From Leptotrichia sp. oral taxon 215 str. W9775 (GTDB taxonomy: Bacteria > Fusobacteriota > Fusobacteriia > Fusobacteriales > Leptotrichiaceae): DNA of 64,000 nucleotides. The notes under the pieces were generated by a model, which worked only from the letters and a program-made list of their open reading frames with translations, was not told where the DNA came from and made no database searches. Positions 1 to 7,841 of this stretch are shown here, one piece after another. The stretch is taken from contig NZ_KI272827.1 of NCBI RefSeq assembly GCF_000469505.1, positions 25,928 through 89,927 of the forward strand. The letters run 5' to 3'. Position 1 is the first letter of the stretch. Each line of letters opens with the position of its first letter. Both the position numbers and the translations under genes were made by a program.

Positions 1-106
1 TTGCTCCTGGAAGAAGTAAAAAGAATTCATTTAAAAAATCAAAAAAATCCCAAAAAGCTTCTTTTCTATGTCTTTTGAGCATATCTTCTGCTTCTTTTTT
101 AGTCAT
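1..106 (-). CDS. Truncated N-terminus of a small unknown protein
   Basis: A leftward reading frame opens with ATG at 106 and runs off the window after 35 codons. It begins MTKKEAEDMLKRHRKEAFWD and continues with a Phe/Leu-rich stretch. A GGAGG sits 8 nt upstream of the ATG, so the start is well supported. The visible part is a charged helix followed by a hydrophobic or aromatic segment, possibly amphipathic or membrane-associated. I do not recognise the family. Its C-terminus lies outside the window, so length and function cannot be judged. Confidence 0.6.
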   Translation of the reverse strand, partial: MTKKEAEDMLKRHRKEAFWDFFDFLNEFFLLLPGA

Positions 107-573
107 TTGAAATTCCTCCCTTGTCTTTTTTATATATTATATCAGATAAAAGGAAAATATGAAAACAGGAAGGTAAAACAGATTAGGCACAGGGTAAAAC
201 CTGTGTTTTTATATTTATTTTTTGATACATTTATGATACATGTAGATATGATTTTATTCAAATTTATTCAATTTATTTCCAATTTTATTGAATATCAGAA
301 AATCACTTCATAGGCTTGAATATCCTAAAATACGGACAAAAAAAGAAACGGGCTGAAGATACCCGTTTCTTAAAAGGAGTTTATGAAGAAAAAAGTTTTT
401 CACTTTTTCTATTGGTCAAGATAAGTATACAAAATTAATATTAGAAACTACTTTTCTGTATCTTTTTTTTCAATTTGAGGACATCAAGTCAATTTTTACA
501 AATAAAAAACTAATACAAATATGTTAATATTTCTTGAGATAGATAAATATATTAAAGGTAGGGAAAATAAAAA
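107..573. other. Divergent intergenic region with hairpins
   Basis: This 467 bp gap separates the truncated leftward gene from the rightward carboxypeptidase gene. No credible ORF is present. It holds a possible extended -10 for the leftward gene (TATAAT on the minus strand, 136-141, preceded by TGA), a 6 bp inverted repeat CACAGG/CCTGTG (188-205) and a strong hairpin at 343-371, described separately. No convincing promoter was found for the rightward gene. Confidence 0.5.
343..371 (-). terminator. GC-rich hairpin with T-tract on the minus strand
   Basis: AAGAAACGGG (343-352) pairs perfectly with CCCGTTTCTT (362-371) around a 9 nt loop. Read on the minus strand the stem is followed by a run of T, as in an intrinsic terminator. 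No annotated minus-strand gene precedes it, so it would end an antisense or small RNA, or a leader transcript of the gene at 1-106. Confidence 0.5.
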
Positions 574-1752
574 ATGAAAGGTAAGGTAAATATTAAAAAA
601 ACACTGTTAGTGTTATGTTTTTTTATAATTTCGGTTTTCACATTTGCAGAAGGTGAAAATTATTATGATTATCAGGCACTTCTGGTAGGAGATTCAAAAG
701 GAAATATTTTTAAGAAAGACAATGTAAACGCAGTCAGGCCACTGGCTTCAGTGACAAAAGTAATGACATCTATGCTGACACTTGAAAAAATAAGAAGTGG
801 TGCCATTTCAATGAATGACAAGGTCACTATTTCAGATACGGCATCTGTTATACCATACGGTATAAAGCTAGTTGCAGGTAAACAGTATACAGTGGAGGAT
901 TTATTAAAGGCTACCATCATAAGATCTTCAAACAATGCTGCATATGCACTTGCTGAATATGTTTCAGGTGGTGATGTTCCCAGCTTTGTAGATTCTATGA
1001 ATAGTAAAGCGAAACAGCTTGGATTAAACTCACTAAGATTCTGTACTCCTCATGGTCTGCCACCTGGTGACACAGGAACATGTATGGATCAGGGAAATGC
1101 AAAAGATTTATACGGACTGGCACTAAAAGCTATTGAATACAAGGAATATTTAAATATTTCAAGAAATGCAACAGATTATATAGACGGTGGAGAAATACAA
1201 TTAAAATCTACAAATGCCCTTTTAGGTAAAGTCGGAGGAGTTGACGGACTGAAGACAGGATATCATAAAGCTGCAGGTTCCAATATAATCCTTACTGCTC
1301 AAAGGGGAAATGACAGGGTTATTGTAGTAATTTTAGGTTCCAATAAGGCAAAAAATAGAAATGCCATAGGTGCTGAAGAAATAAATAATTATTTTGCCCT
1401 TGGCGGAAGACCGGAAGCTTCCAAAAAAGGAAAAGATGGAAATTTTTTTAAAAATCTATGGACAGGTTTAACAAAAAAATCTTCAAACGAACGTAAAAAA
1501 GATATGGGAAATGGTAAAACAAAAGTAATAGATAAAAATGAAGTTGTCAAAACTGTAAAAATAGGAAACGAAAAGTATAATCTGTATCCTGCTGAAGATA
1601 TACTTGTTTCAGGGGAAACAGGAAATAAAAGAATAAATTATAAAGTAAAACTGAACAGTGATCTTTCAAGTAAAGATAGAGGAAAAATCGTAGGACAGTA
1701 TTCTGCTGATGATGGAGTTAATGAATTTACAGGTTCCCTTATAATGAGATAA
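574..1752 (+). CDS. dacF: D-alanyl-D-alanine carboxypeptidase (PBP5/DacF family)
   Basis: Penicillin-binding DD-peptidase that trims the terminal D-Ala from peptidoglycan stem peptides in the periplasm. The 392-residue protein has a signal peptide (about residues 1-25) and the three serine-peptidase motifs: SVTK at 59-62, SNN at 119-121 and KTG at 227-229. The residues after about 290 correspond to the beta-rich C-terminal domain of the PBP5 group. The start follows an AAAGGTAGGG ribosome site. It lies 77 bp before murI, so two peptidoglycan genes are adjacent. The family is clear; the exact paralogue (dacA or dacF) is uncertain. Confidence 0.9.
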   Translation: MKGKVNIKKTLLVLCFFIISVFTFAEGENYYDYQALLVGDSKGNIFKKDNVNAVRPLASVTKVMTSMLTLEKIRSGAISMNDKVTISDTASVIPYGIKLVAGKQYTVEDLLKATIIRSSNNAAYALAEYVSGGDVPSFVDSMNSKAKQLGLNSLRFCTPHGLPPGDTGTCMDQGNAKDLYGLALKAIEYKEYLNISRNATDYIDGGEIQLKSTNALLGKVGGVDGLKTGYHKAAGSNIILTAQRGNDRVIVVILGSNKAKNRNAIGAEEINNYFALGGRPEASKKGKDGNFFKNLWTGLTKKSSNERKKDMGNGKTKVIDKNEVVKTVKIGNEKYNLYPAEDILVSGETGNKRINYKVKLNSDLSSKDRGKIVGQYSADDGVNEFTGSLIMR

Positions 1753-1790
1753 CTGCTTTAGTTTTACATTAAGATTTTATAAATCAGGAA

Positions 1791-1832
1791 AGGAGTTGCA
1801 ATATTTTTATATAATATTGCAGATGAAAAATG
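1791..1832 (+). promoter_or_regulatory. murI ribosome site split by a hairpin
   Basis: AGGAG at 1791-1795 is 34 nt from the murI ATG at 1830, too far for normal initiation. Between them TGCAATATT (1797-1805) pairs perfectly with AATATTGCA (1813-1821). Collapsing this stem leaves 9 nt between Shine-Dalgarno and ATG. The same design occurs at ruvA, pepF and trxB. Confidence 0.6.
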
Positions 1833-2615
1833 TCTATTGGTATTTTTGATTCAGGGGTTGGAGGATTAACTGTTTTAAAGGAAGTAAGAAAAGTCCTTCC
1901 AAATGAAAAAATCATTTATCTCGGGGATACTGCCAGAGTACCCTATGGAGAAAAAACACAAGATTTGATTATTAGATATTCCAAACAAATCGTAGATTTT
2001 TTAATAGAAAAGAAAGTCGATGCAATTGTAGTAGCTTGTAATACAGCTACTTCTCTTGCTTTAGATGAACTGAATAAAACATTTAAAACTCCCATCATAG
2101 GAGTTATAGAAGCAGGTGTAAGGACAGCTCTCTACACTACAAAAAATAATAAAATAGGAGTTATTGGTACAAAGGCTACCATCAATTCAAAAAAATATGA
2201 AACTGAAATAAAAAAAAGAAATCATGAAATAGAAGTATATTCAAAATCATGCCCTCTTTTTGTTCCTGCAATAGAAGAAGGAATAGTTAAAGGAAAGCTT
2301 ATAAATCAAATGGTACAAATGTACCTTGATGACTTTAAGGATAAAATTGATTCCCTGATTTTGGGATGCACGCATTATCCTCTGCTGAAGGAAACTATTA
2401 GCAATATTTATCCTAATATTAAGATTGTCGATCCTGCAAAGGAAACTGCTCAGGACTTAAAAGAAATTCTTATAAAAAAGAATTTACTGAAAAATGATGC
2501 GGAAAAAGGACATGAAGTTGAATATTTTGTAACTGATGGCCAGGATAAATTCAAGGAAATAGGGATAATGTTCCTGAATGAAAATATTGATCATGTAAAC
2601 CTTATAAAACTTTAA
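1830..2615 (+). CDS. murI: Glutamate racemase
   Basis: Converts L-glutamate to D-glutamate for peptidoglycan precursor synthesis in the cytoplasm. The 261 residues are the normal family length. Visible motifs are the N-terminal GIFDSGVGGLTV with the acidic D7/S8 pair, the first catalytic cysteine C70 in VVACNTATS, and the second C180 followed by H182 in GCTHYPLL. It follows the DD-carboxypeptidase gene and precedes ruvA on the same strand. Its ribosome site is separated from the ATG by a perfect 9 bp hairpin (separate entry), so translation may respond to RNA structure. Confidence 0.95.
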   Translation: MSIGIFDSGVGGLTVLKEVRKVLPNEKIIYLGDTARVPYGEKTQDLIIRYSKQIVDFLIEKKVDAIVVACNTATSLALDELNKTFKTPIIGVIEAGVRTALYTTKNNKIGVIGTKATINSKKYETEIKKRNHEIEVYSKSCPLFVPAIEEGIVKGKLINQMVQMYLDDFKDKIDSLILGCTHYPLLKETISNIYPNIKIVDPAKETAQDLKEILIKKNLLKNDAEKGHEVEYFVTDGQDKFKEIGIMFLNENIDHVNLIKL

Positions 2616-2650
2616 GCTTTACAAAAAAATGATTTTAAATAATAGAACGA

Positions 2651-2688
2651 AAGGAGAAGTGTAAATTTACACTTAGTTTACAATAATG
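2651..2688 (+). promoter_or_regulatory. ruvA ribosome site split by a palindrome
   Basis: AAGGAG at 2651-2656 is followed directly by the perfect 18 bp palindrome AAGTGTAAATTTACACTT (2657-2674), then 11 nt to the ruvA ATG at 2686. The linear gap is 29 nt; with the hairpin folded it is 11. Confidence 0.6.
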
Positions 2689-3327
2689 TTTGAATATATT
2701 TTTGGGGAACTGACAATAAAAAAGATTGATTATGTAGCAATTGATATAAATGGACTGGCGTATAAAATATTTATTTCCTTGAAGACATTTGAAACACTTA
2801 AGGAAATAGGGGAAGACGAAAAACTTTTCATTCATACCCATGTCAAGGAAGATGATATTTCATTTTATGGATTTAAGACTGAAAATGAAAGGGAACTTTT
2901 TAGGGAATTGATAAAAATAAGCGGTGTAGGCCCTAAACTTACTCTTGCCATTTTATCCACCTACAATGTAAAAGATGTCATAAATATTGTACTTGATAAT
3001 AATTCAAAGCTATTTACAAAAGTGCCGGGGCTTGGAGAAAAGAAGGCACAGAAGATAATACTGGATTTGAAGGACAAAGTTAAAAAGCTTAATATAATTG
3101 AAATTCAGAATGAAAATGAAAATATTTCAAATGGAAAAAATATTATTTCAGATACTTCAAACACAAAACTTCTTCTCATGAAGGAAGATATAAAACTGGC
3201 TCTGGAAAGTCTGGGATATGTTAATGCTGACGTTTCCAAATGGATAAAGGATGAAGAACTTGCAGATATAAATAATATTGGTGATGCTATTAAAACTATT
3301 TTACAAAAAATTCAGAATAAAAAATAA
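2686..3327 (+). CDS. ruvA: Holliday junction branch migration protein RuvA
   Basis: RuvA binds four-way Holliday junctions as a tetramer and loads the RuvB motor for branch migration during recombinational repair. The 213-residue protein shows the N-terminal OB-fold starting MFEYIFGELT, tandem helix-hairpin-helix motifs (KISGVGPKLTLAILST and KVPGLGEKKAQKIILDL), a variable Asn/Glu-rich linker, and a C-terminal helical domain that would contact RuvB. ruvB is not adjacent. yebC follows 28 bp later; yebC neighbours ruv genes in many bacteria. The palindromic ribosome site upstream is unusual. Confidence 0.95.
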   Translation: MFEYIFGELTIKKIDYVAIDINGLAYKIFISLKTFETLKEIGEDEKLFIHTHVKEDDISFYGFKTENERELFRELIKISGVGPKLTLAILSTYNVKDVINIVLDNNSKLFTKVPGLGEKKAQKIILDLKDKVKKLNIIEIQNENENISNGKNIISDTSNTKLLLMKEDIKLALESLGYVNADVSKWIKDEELADINNIGDAIKTILQKIQNKK

Positions 3328-3355
3328 TATATAATGTATTTTGGAGGTAAATTTC

Positions 3356-4108
3356 GTGGCAGGACACAGTAAATGGGTAAATATAAAACAGCGAAAAGGA
3401 CGACAGGATAAAATAAGAGGAAAAGCCTTTACAAGATTAGGTAAGGAAATTATGATTGCCGCAAAAATAGGTGGTGGAAATGTTGACTTTAACCCAAGGC
3501 TAAGACTTGCAATAGATAAGGCAAAAGCTGCAAACATGGCAAAAGACACTATTGAAAGGGCCGTGAAGAAAGGAACAGGAGAACTTGAAGGTGTAGAATA
3601 CATTGAAATAAGATATGAAGGATACGGGCCTGGAGGAGTGGCATTTTTAGTAGATGTAGTTACAGATAATAAAAACCGTTCAGCTTCCACAGTCAGAATG
3701 AATTTTTCAAGAAATGAAGGAAATCTTGGAGAAACAGGATCTGTTGCATTCATGTTTGACAGAAAAGGTATTCTTGAATTTGATAAGAAAAAAGTTAATG
3801 AGGAAAAACTGATGGAAACTGCACTTGAAGCAGGTGCAGAAGATATTGTTGACAGGGAACATTTTTCAGTGGTAATAACTGATCCAAATGACTTTGAAAA
3901 TGTGAAAAAAGCTTTGGATGAAAAAGGTTTAAATAGTGAAAATGCTGAAATAACAATGTATCCACAAAATGAAATAGAGATAACTGATATTGAAACTGCA
4001 GCAAAAATATTGAAACTGTATGATGACCTTGAAGATAATGAAGACGTACAGGAAATATATGCAAACTTTAATATAAGTGATGAAATACTGGAAAAGATGG
4101 AAAAATAA
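3356..4108 (+). CDS. yebC: YebC/PmpR family regulatory or translation factor
   Basis: Member of the YebC/TACO1 family, described as a transcriptional regulator and, in more recent work, as a factor relieving ribosome stalling. The 250-residue product starts MAGHSKWVNIKQRKG, the conserved family N-terminus. I place the start at the GTG at 3356: GGAGG at 3343-3347 lies 8 nt upstream, and the longer reading to 3341 would include the ribosome site. It follows ruvA closely and is probably cotranscribed. No oddities are visible in the family core (GGNVDFNPRLRLAIDKA, GYGPGGVA). Confidence 0.92.
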   Translation: MAGHSKWVNIKQRKGRQDKIRGKAFTRLGKEIMIAAKIGGGNVDFNPRLRLAIDKAKAANMAKDTIERAVKKGTGELEGVEYIEIRYEGYGPGGVAFLVDVVTDNKNRSASTVRMNFSRNEGNLGETGSVAFMFDRKGILEFDKKKVNEEKLMETALEAGAEDIVDREHFSVVITDPNDFENVKKALDEKGLNSENAEITMYPQNEIEITDIETAAKILKLYDDLEDNEDVQEIYANFNISDEILEKMEK

Positions 4109-4185
4109 AAATATTGAAGTTTTTTGTGTTTAATTTTTCTGTTTGATGGAGAGAATAAAAAGTATACAATAAAAAGGAGAAAATG

Positions 4186-7100
4186 ATGGAAAAAGAGATA
4201 AATTTTCAAAAACTAACTCCCTATGACAAAGTTGAGTTAGGAATTTATGAACAAGCTTTTGATTTTATATTTCAGAATGAAGATATTAGAAATATTGCTG
4301 TTTCAGGTTCTTATGGTTCAGGGAAAAGTAGTGTAATATCTTCTTACAAAAATAAAAAAGGAGATAAAAAATTTTTACACATTTCTGTAGCACATTTTTC
4401 TGAATTTAGCTCAAAAATTGAAAATGATGAAAAAGAAATTTTGCTTGAAGGTAAAATATTGAATCAATTAATACACCAAATAGATTTTAAAAATATTCCT
4501 GAAACTAATTTCAAAATTAAACAAAAATATAATGAAAAAGAAATTCAATGTTCTTCTCTTGAAGTTATTTTATTTTTACTAGCTTTTTTTCATCTGTTCT
4601 TTTTTAAAAAATTGAATAAATATATAGAATACTTACATATAAATAATAATTTACTTTCTATAATTTCTAATCCTTCTTCAATTTTAATAAGTGTCATTGT
4701 CATTTTATGTGGACTATATACATTAATATATAAAATAATGATTTTTCAAAAAAGTAAAAATATATTACATAAAATCAATATTCAAGGAAATGAAATTGAA
4801 ATATCAAGAGAAGAAAAAGATTCTTATTTTGACAAATACCTTGATGAAGTCTTGTATATTCTAGAAAATTCTGGAGTAGATGCAATAATTTTTGAAGATA
4901 TTGATAGATTCAAAAATAATAAAATTTTTGAAAAGTTGAGAGAGATAAATATATTACTAAATCTAAAATTAAAAAAAGAAAATAAAATCATCCGATTCAT
5001 TTATCTCTTAAAAGATGATATTTTTTTTTCTAAAGAAAGAACAAAATTTTTTGATTATATTATTCCAATAATTCCAGTTATTGATAGTTCAAATTCTTAT
5101 AATAAATTAATTGAACTTTTAGATAATTTAAAGGTTTACTTTGAAGATAATTTTCTTAGAAACCTGTCTCTATACATAGACGATATGAGAGTTTTAAAAA
5201 ATATTTATAATGAATTTTTAATATATTTAGATAATTTAAATTCTAAAAATATTGAACTTGACTATAATAAGGTATTTGCAATTATAACTTATAAAAATAT
5301 ATTTCCTAAAGATTTTCATGATTTACAATTCCGAAAGGGGTTTATTTTTTCATTTTTTGAAAATTTCATAAAAAATGAAAAAATGAGAATACAAAAAGAA
5401 TTAGAAAATATTGAGAAAGAAACTCTTAAATCTCTAGAAGAATTAAATTGTATATTCAATCCAAGAAGAAACTCCTCTTTCTACCTTTCTGAAAAAGATG
5501 AAAAAGAATATCAAAATAGAAAAAAGGCAATAGAAAATAGACAGAATAAAGTGAATTTAGAAAAAGAATTATTGAATTTTGAAACAAAAACAGTTAAAGA
5601 ATTTATAAATGAAGAAAATGTTGAATCTATATTTAATTTTCTATACAAAAATGAAATTGGGGAAGAAATTAATTTCGATGAAGTCAAAAAAAATGAATAT
5701 TTTGGGTTAATAAAATATTTAATTATAGAAGGATACATTGATGAAAATTATACTGATTATATAACATATTTTTATGAAAATAATCTGACTATTAAAGACA
5801 AAATATTTATCAGAAGTATAAAAGAAAGAAAAAGAAAAGATTATCATTATAAATTAGAAAATCCTAAACTTATAATTTCATATTTAAAAGAAGCTGATTT
5901 TAAAAAATCAGAGATTTTAAATTTTAATTTATTAAATGAACTGTTAAGTGAATTACTTTATGAAAATATTGAATTATTTATTGAAAAAAATCCTGTTGAT
6001 ATTAATCCCATTGAAGAAGAATTTCCTACAAAGTCTGTAACATCTAAATTTATTGAAGCTTTCGTAAGACTGCTAAAAGAGCAACATAATATAAATTTTA
6101 TTAACCTGTACTACGAAAACGAAAAAAGTTTAAATAGAGAATATATAGTAGTTTTTAATAAAATTTGGCCTGACTTATTAGAATATTGGATTGAAAATAA
6201 AAAAGCTTATTCAGAAAAATATATAAAATATCACTCTATCAAAACTTTTTGTTTCTGTAATGAAAATACAATTGAAAGTATAAATAAAAATAATATATTA
6301 AGTCAATGGATTTCAGCTAATCCTGATTATCTCAATATTAATAATTTAAACATTTCAGATATTCCAAATATAGCTAAAGGGTTAAAAATATTAGGAATAA
6401 AATTTAAAAAATTTATTTTTGAAAGTATAAATTTTGAATTATTCAAAAATGTCTACAATCTATCTCTATATGAAATAAATTTTGAAAATCTAGAATTAAT
6501 TCTAGAGAAAATTCATAAATTTCCAATAGAAGAAATTAGATATAAAAATTATAGTTCAATTTTAAAATTAAAAGACTCTCCTATATTAGAATACATCCAA
6601 AAAAATATAAATGACTATATGAAAAATCTTATAGAAAATGGTTACAATAAAATTTTAGATACAGAGGACGCAATATGTAAAGTTTTAAATAATAAAATAA
6701 TAGATGAATCCTATAAACTCTCATATATAAAACTATTACAAGATGTAACAATTAATGAGATAAATAAAATTGAACATCCCGAATTTTGGGATTTATTATT
6801 TGAAAAAAAAATAGTTAAATATAATGAAAAAAATATAATTGAATATTTTTCTTACTATAATGAGATAAATGAAATACTAATTAATTTTATTAATACAGAA
6901 CAATGTAAATTAAATTTCTCAAAAAATACTATAAAAGAAATTTCTCTAATTAATTTATTTTTTGAAAAAATAATTAAAACAAATGAAATCAATGATAGTA
7001 TATATGAAAAAATTATTACTCAATCGAAAATATTATCTACTTTTAATTTTGAGAATGTTTCAGAAGCTAAAGTTAGTATACTTATTAAAAATGATATTAT

Positions 7101-7776
7101 AGAAATGAATCAAGAAAATTTATTATTTATTCGTAAACATTATCCAAATCAAAATTATACATTTATATGTAAAAATTTTGATAAATATTTAGAAACACTT
7201 GATAAATTTAACTATTTATTTGAAAGTAAAGAATTAGAAGAATTACTGCAATTAGATATAAAAGATGAATTAAAATTAAAATTATTAAAATTTACGAGAG
7301 AGCCTATATCTATAAATAAGAACTATTCATCTGAAATAATATCTCATATAATTGATTTTAATTTTGACAATGAAGATGCAAAATACTTATTTTCAAATTT
7401 TCTAGATTTTAATGAAGATATTAAAGAAAAAATTTTAAAATTAGTTGAAAAATATGAATATCAAGAAATACTTACGACAAATCTTACTATTTGTCCACTA
7501 GAATTAAGAAAAAAAATAATTAAAAAGGAAAATATAGATAAGAACTTAAAACTTAAAATATTTTATACTTTAAATTTAGATACTATAAGAAATTATATTA
7601 AGTATTTAAATTTAGCAGAAGAAGAACAATACTTTAAAATATTTGATAAAGATTCATCAGCAATTTTTACAATTAACAATATAAATGAAAATATATTAGA
7701 ATTTTTTAAAGAAAATAAATTAATCAAAAATTTTTATAAAAATGAGGAAAACTTACATTATAACATACTGATATAA
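4186..7776 (+). CDS. YobI/KAP-like membrane-inserted P-loop NTPase
   Basis: A protein of about 1196 residues. The N-terminus (LTPYDKVELGIYEQAFDF, then Walker A SGSYGSGKSS near residue 41) matches the YobI-type P-loop family as I know it. Walker B is DAIIFEDIDRF near 232. Two membrane segments (about 125-143 and 166-186) lie between Walker A and Walker B, the topology known for KAP NTPases, which include the phage-exclusion protein PifA. The remaining 900 residues are Lys/Asn/Glu/Ile-rich and look like helical repeats with no catalytic motif I recognise. Start 4186 is preferred over 4183 because it lies 6 nt from GGAG. Base composition is visibly more AT-rich than flanking genes, suggesting acquisition. 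It stands alone between yebC and a convergent mannoside operon. A defence role is inference. Confidence 0.75.
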   Translation: MEKEINFQKLTPYDKVELGIYEQAFDFIFQNEDIRNIAVSGSYGSGKSSVISSYKNKKGDKKFLHISVAHFSEFSSKIENDEKEILLEGKILNQLIHQIDFKNIPETNFKIKQKYNEKEIQCSSLEVILFLLAFFHLFFFKKLNKYIEYLHINNNLLSIISNPSSILISVIVILCGLYTLIYKIMIFQKSKNILHKINIQGNEIEISREEKDSYFDKYLDEVLYILENSGVDAIIFEDIDRFKNNKIFEKLREINILLNLKLKKENKIIRFIYLLKDDIFFSKERTKFFDYIIPIIPVIDSSNSYNKLIELLDNLKVYFEDNFLRNLSLYIDDMRVLKNIYNEFLIYLDNLNSKNIELDYNKVFAIITYKNIFPKDFHDLQFRKGFIFSFFENFIKNEKMRIQKELENIEKETLKSLEELNCIFNPRRNSSFYLSEKDEKEYQNRKKAIENRQNKVNLEKELLNFETKTVKEFINEENVESIFNFLYKNEIGEEINFDEVKKNEYFGLIKYLIIEGYIDENYTDYITYFYENNLTIKDKIFIRSIKERKRKDYHYKLENPKLIISYLKEADFKKSEILNFNLLNELLSELLYENIELFIEKNPVDINPIEEEFPTKSVTSKFIEAFVRLLKEQHNINFINLYYENEKSLNREYIVVFNKIWPDLLEYWIENKKAYSEKYIKYHSIKTFCFCNENTIESINKNNILSQWISANPDYLNINNLNISDIPNIAKGLKILGIKFKKFIFESINFELFKNVYNLSLYEINFENLELILEKIHKFPIEEIRYKNYSSILKLKDSPILEYIQKNINDYMKNLIENGYNKILDTEDAICKVLNNKIIDESYKLSYIKLLQDVTINEINKIEHPEFWDLLFEKKIVKYNEKNIIEYFSYYNEINEILINFINTEQCKLNFSKNTIKEISLINLFFEKIIKTNEINDSIYEKIITQSKILSTFNFENVSEAKVSILIKNDIIEMNQENLLFIRKHYPNQNYTFICKNFDKYLETLDKFNYLFESKELEELLQLDIKDELKLKLLKFTREPISINKNYSSEIISHIIDFNFDNEDAKYLFSNFLDFNEDIKEKILKLVEKYEYQEILTTNLTICPLELRKKIIKKENIDKNLKLKIFYTLNLDTIRNYIKYLNLAEEEQYFKIFDKDSSAIFTINNINENILEFFKENKLIKNFYKNEENLHYNILI

Positions 7777-7783
7777 TTTTTAA

Positions 7784-7824
7784 TTTCCCCTTTTAACATA
7801 GAGCTCATATGTCAAAAGGGGAAA
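7784..7824. terminator. Bidirectional terminator between convergent genes
   Basis: TTTCCCCTTTTAACATA (7784-7800) pairs with TATGTCAAAAGGGGAAA (7808-7824) with one G-U position and a 7 nt loop. T-rich or A-rich flanks on both sides suit termination of the NTPase gene and of the mannosidase operon. Confidence 0.75.
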
Positions 7825-7841
7825 ATTTCTTTCATTTTTAT

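Noticed and set aside
4143..4170. TTGATG / TACAAT promoter before the KAP-like NTPase
   Set aside because: Spacing is 16 bp and the transcript would start at or inside the Shine-Dalgarno sequence, so it is unlikely to serve this gene.
3301..4209. Long open frame on the minus strand opposite yebC
   Set aside because: It is opposite a conserved gene, has low-complexity Ser/Phe-rich sequence and no ribosome site; it is a shadow frame.
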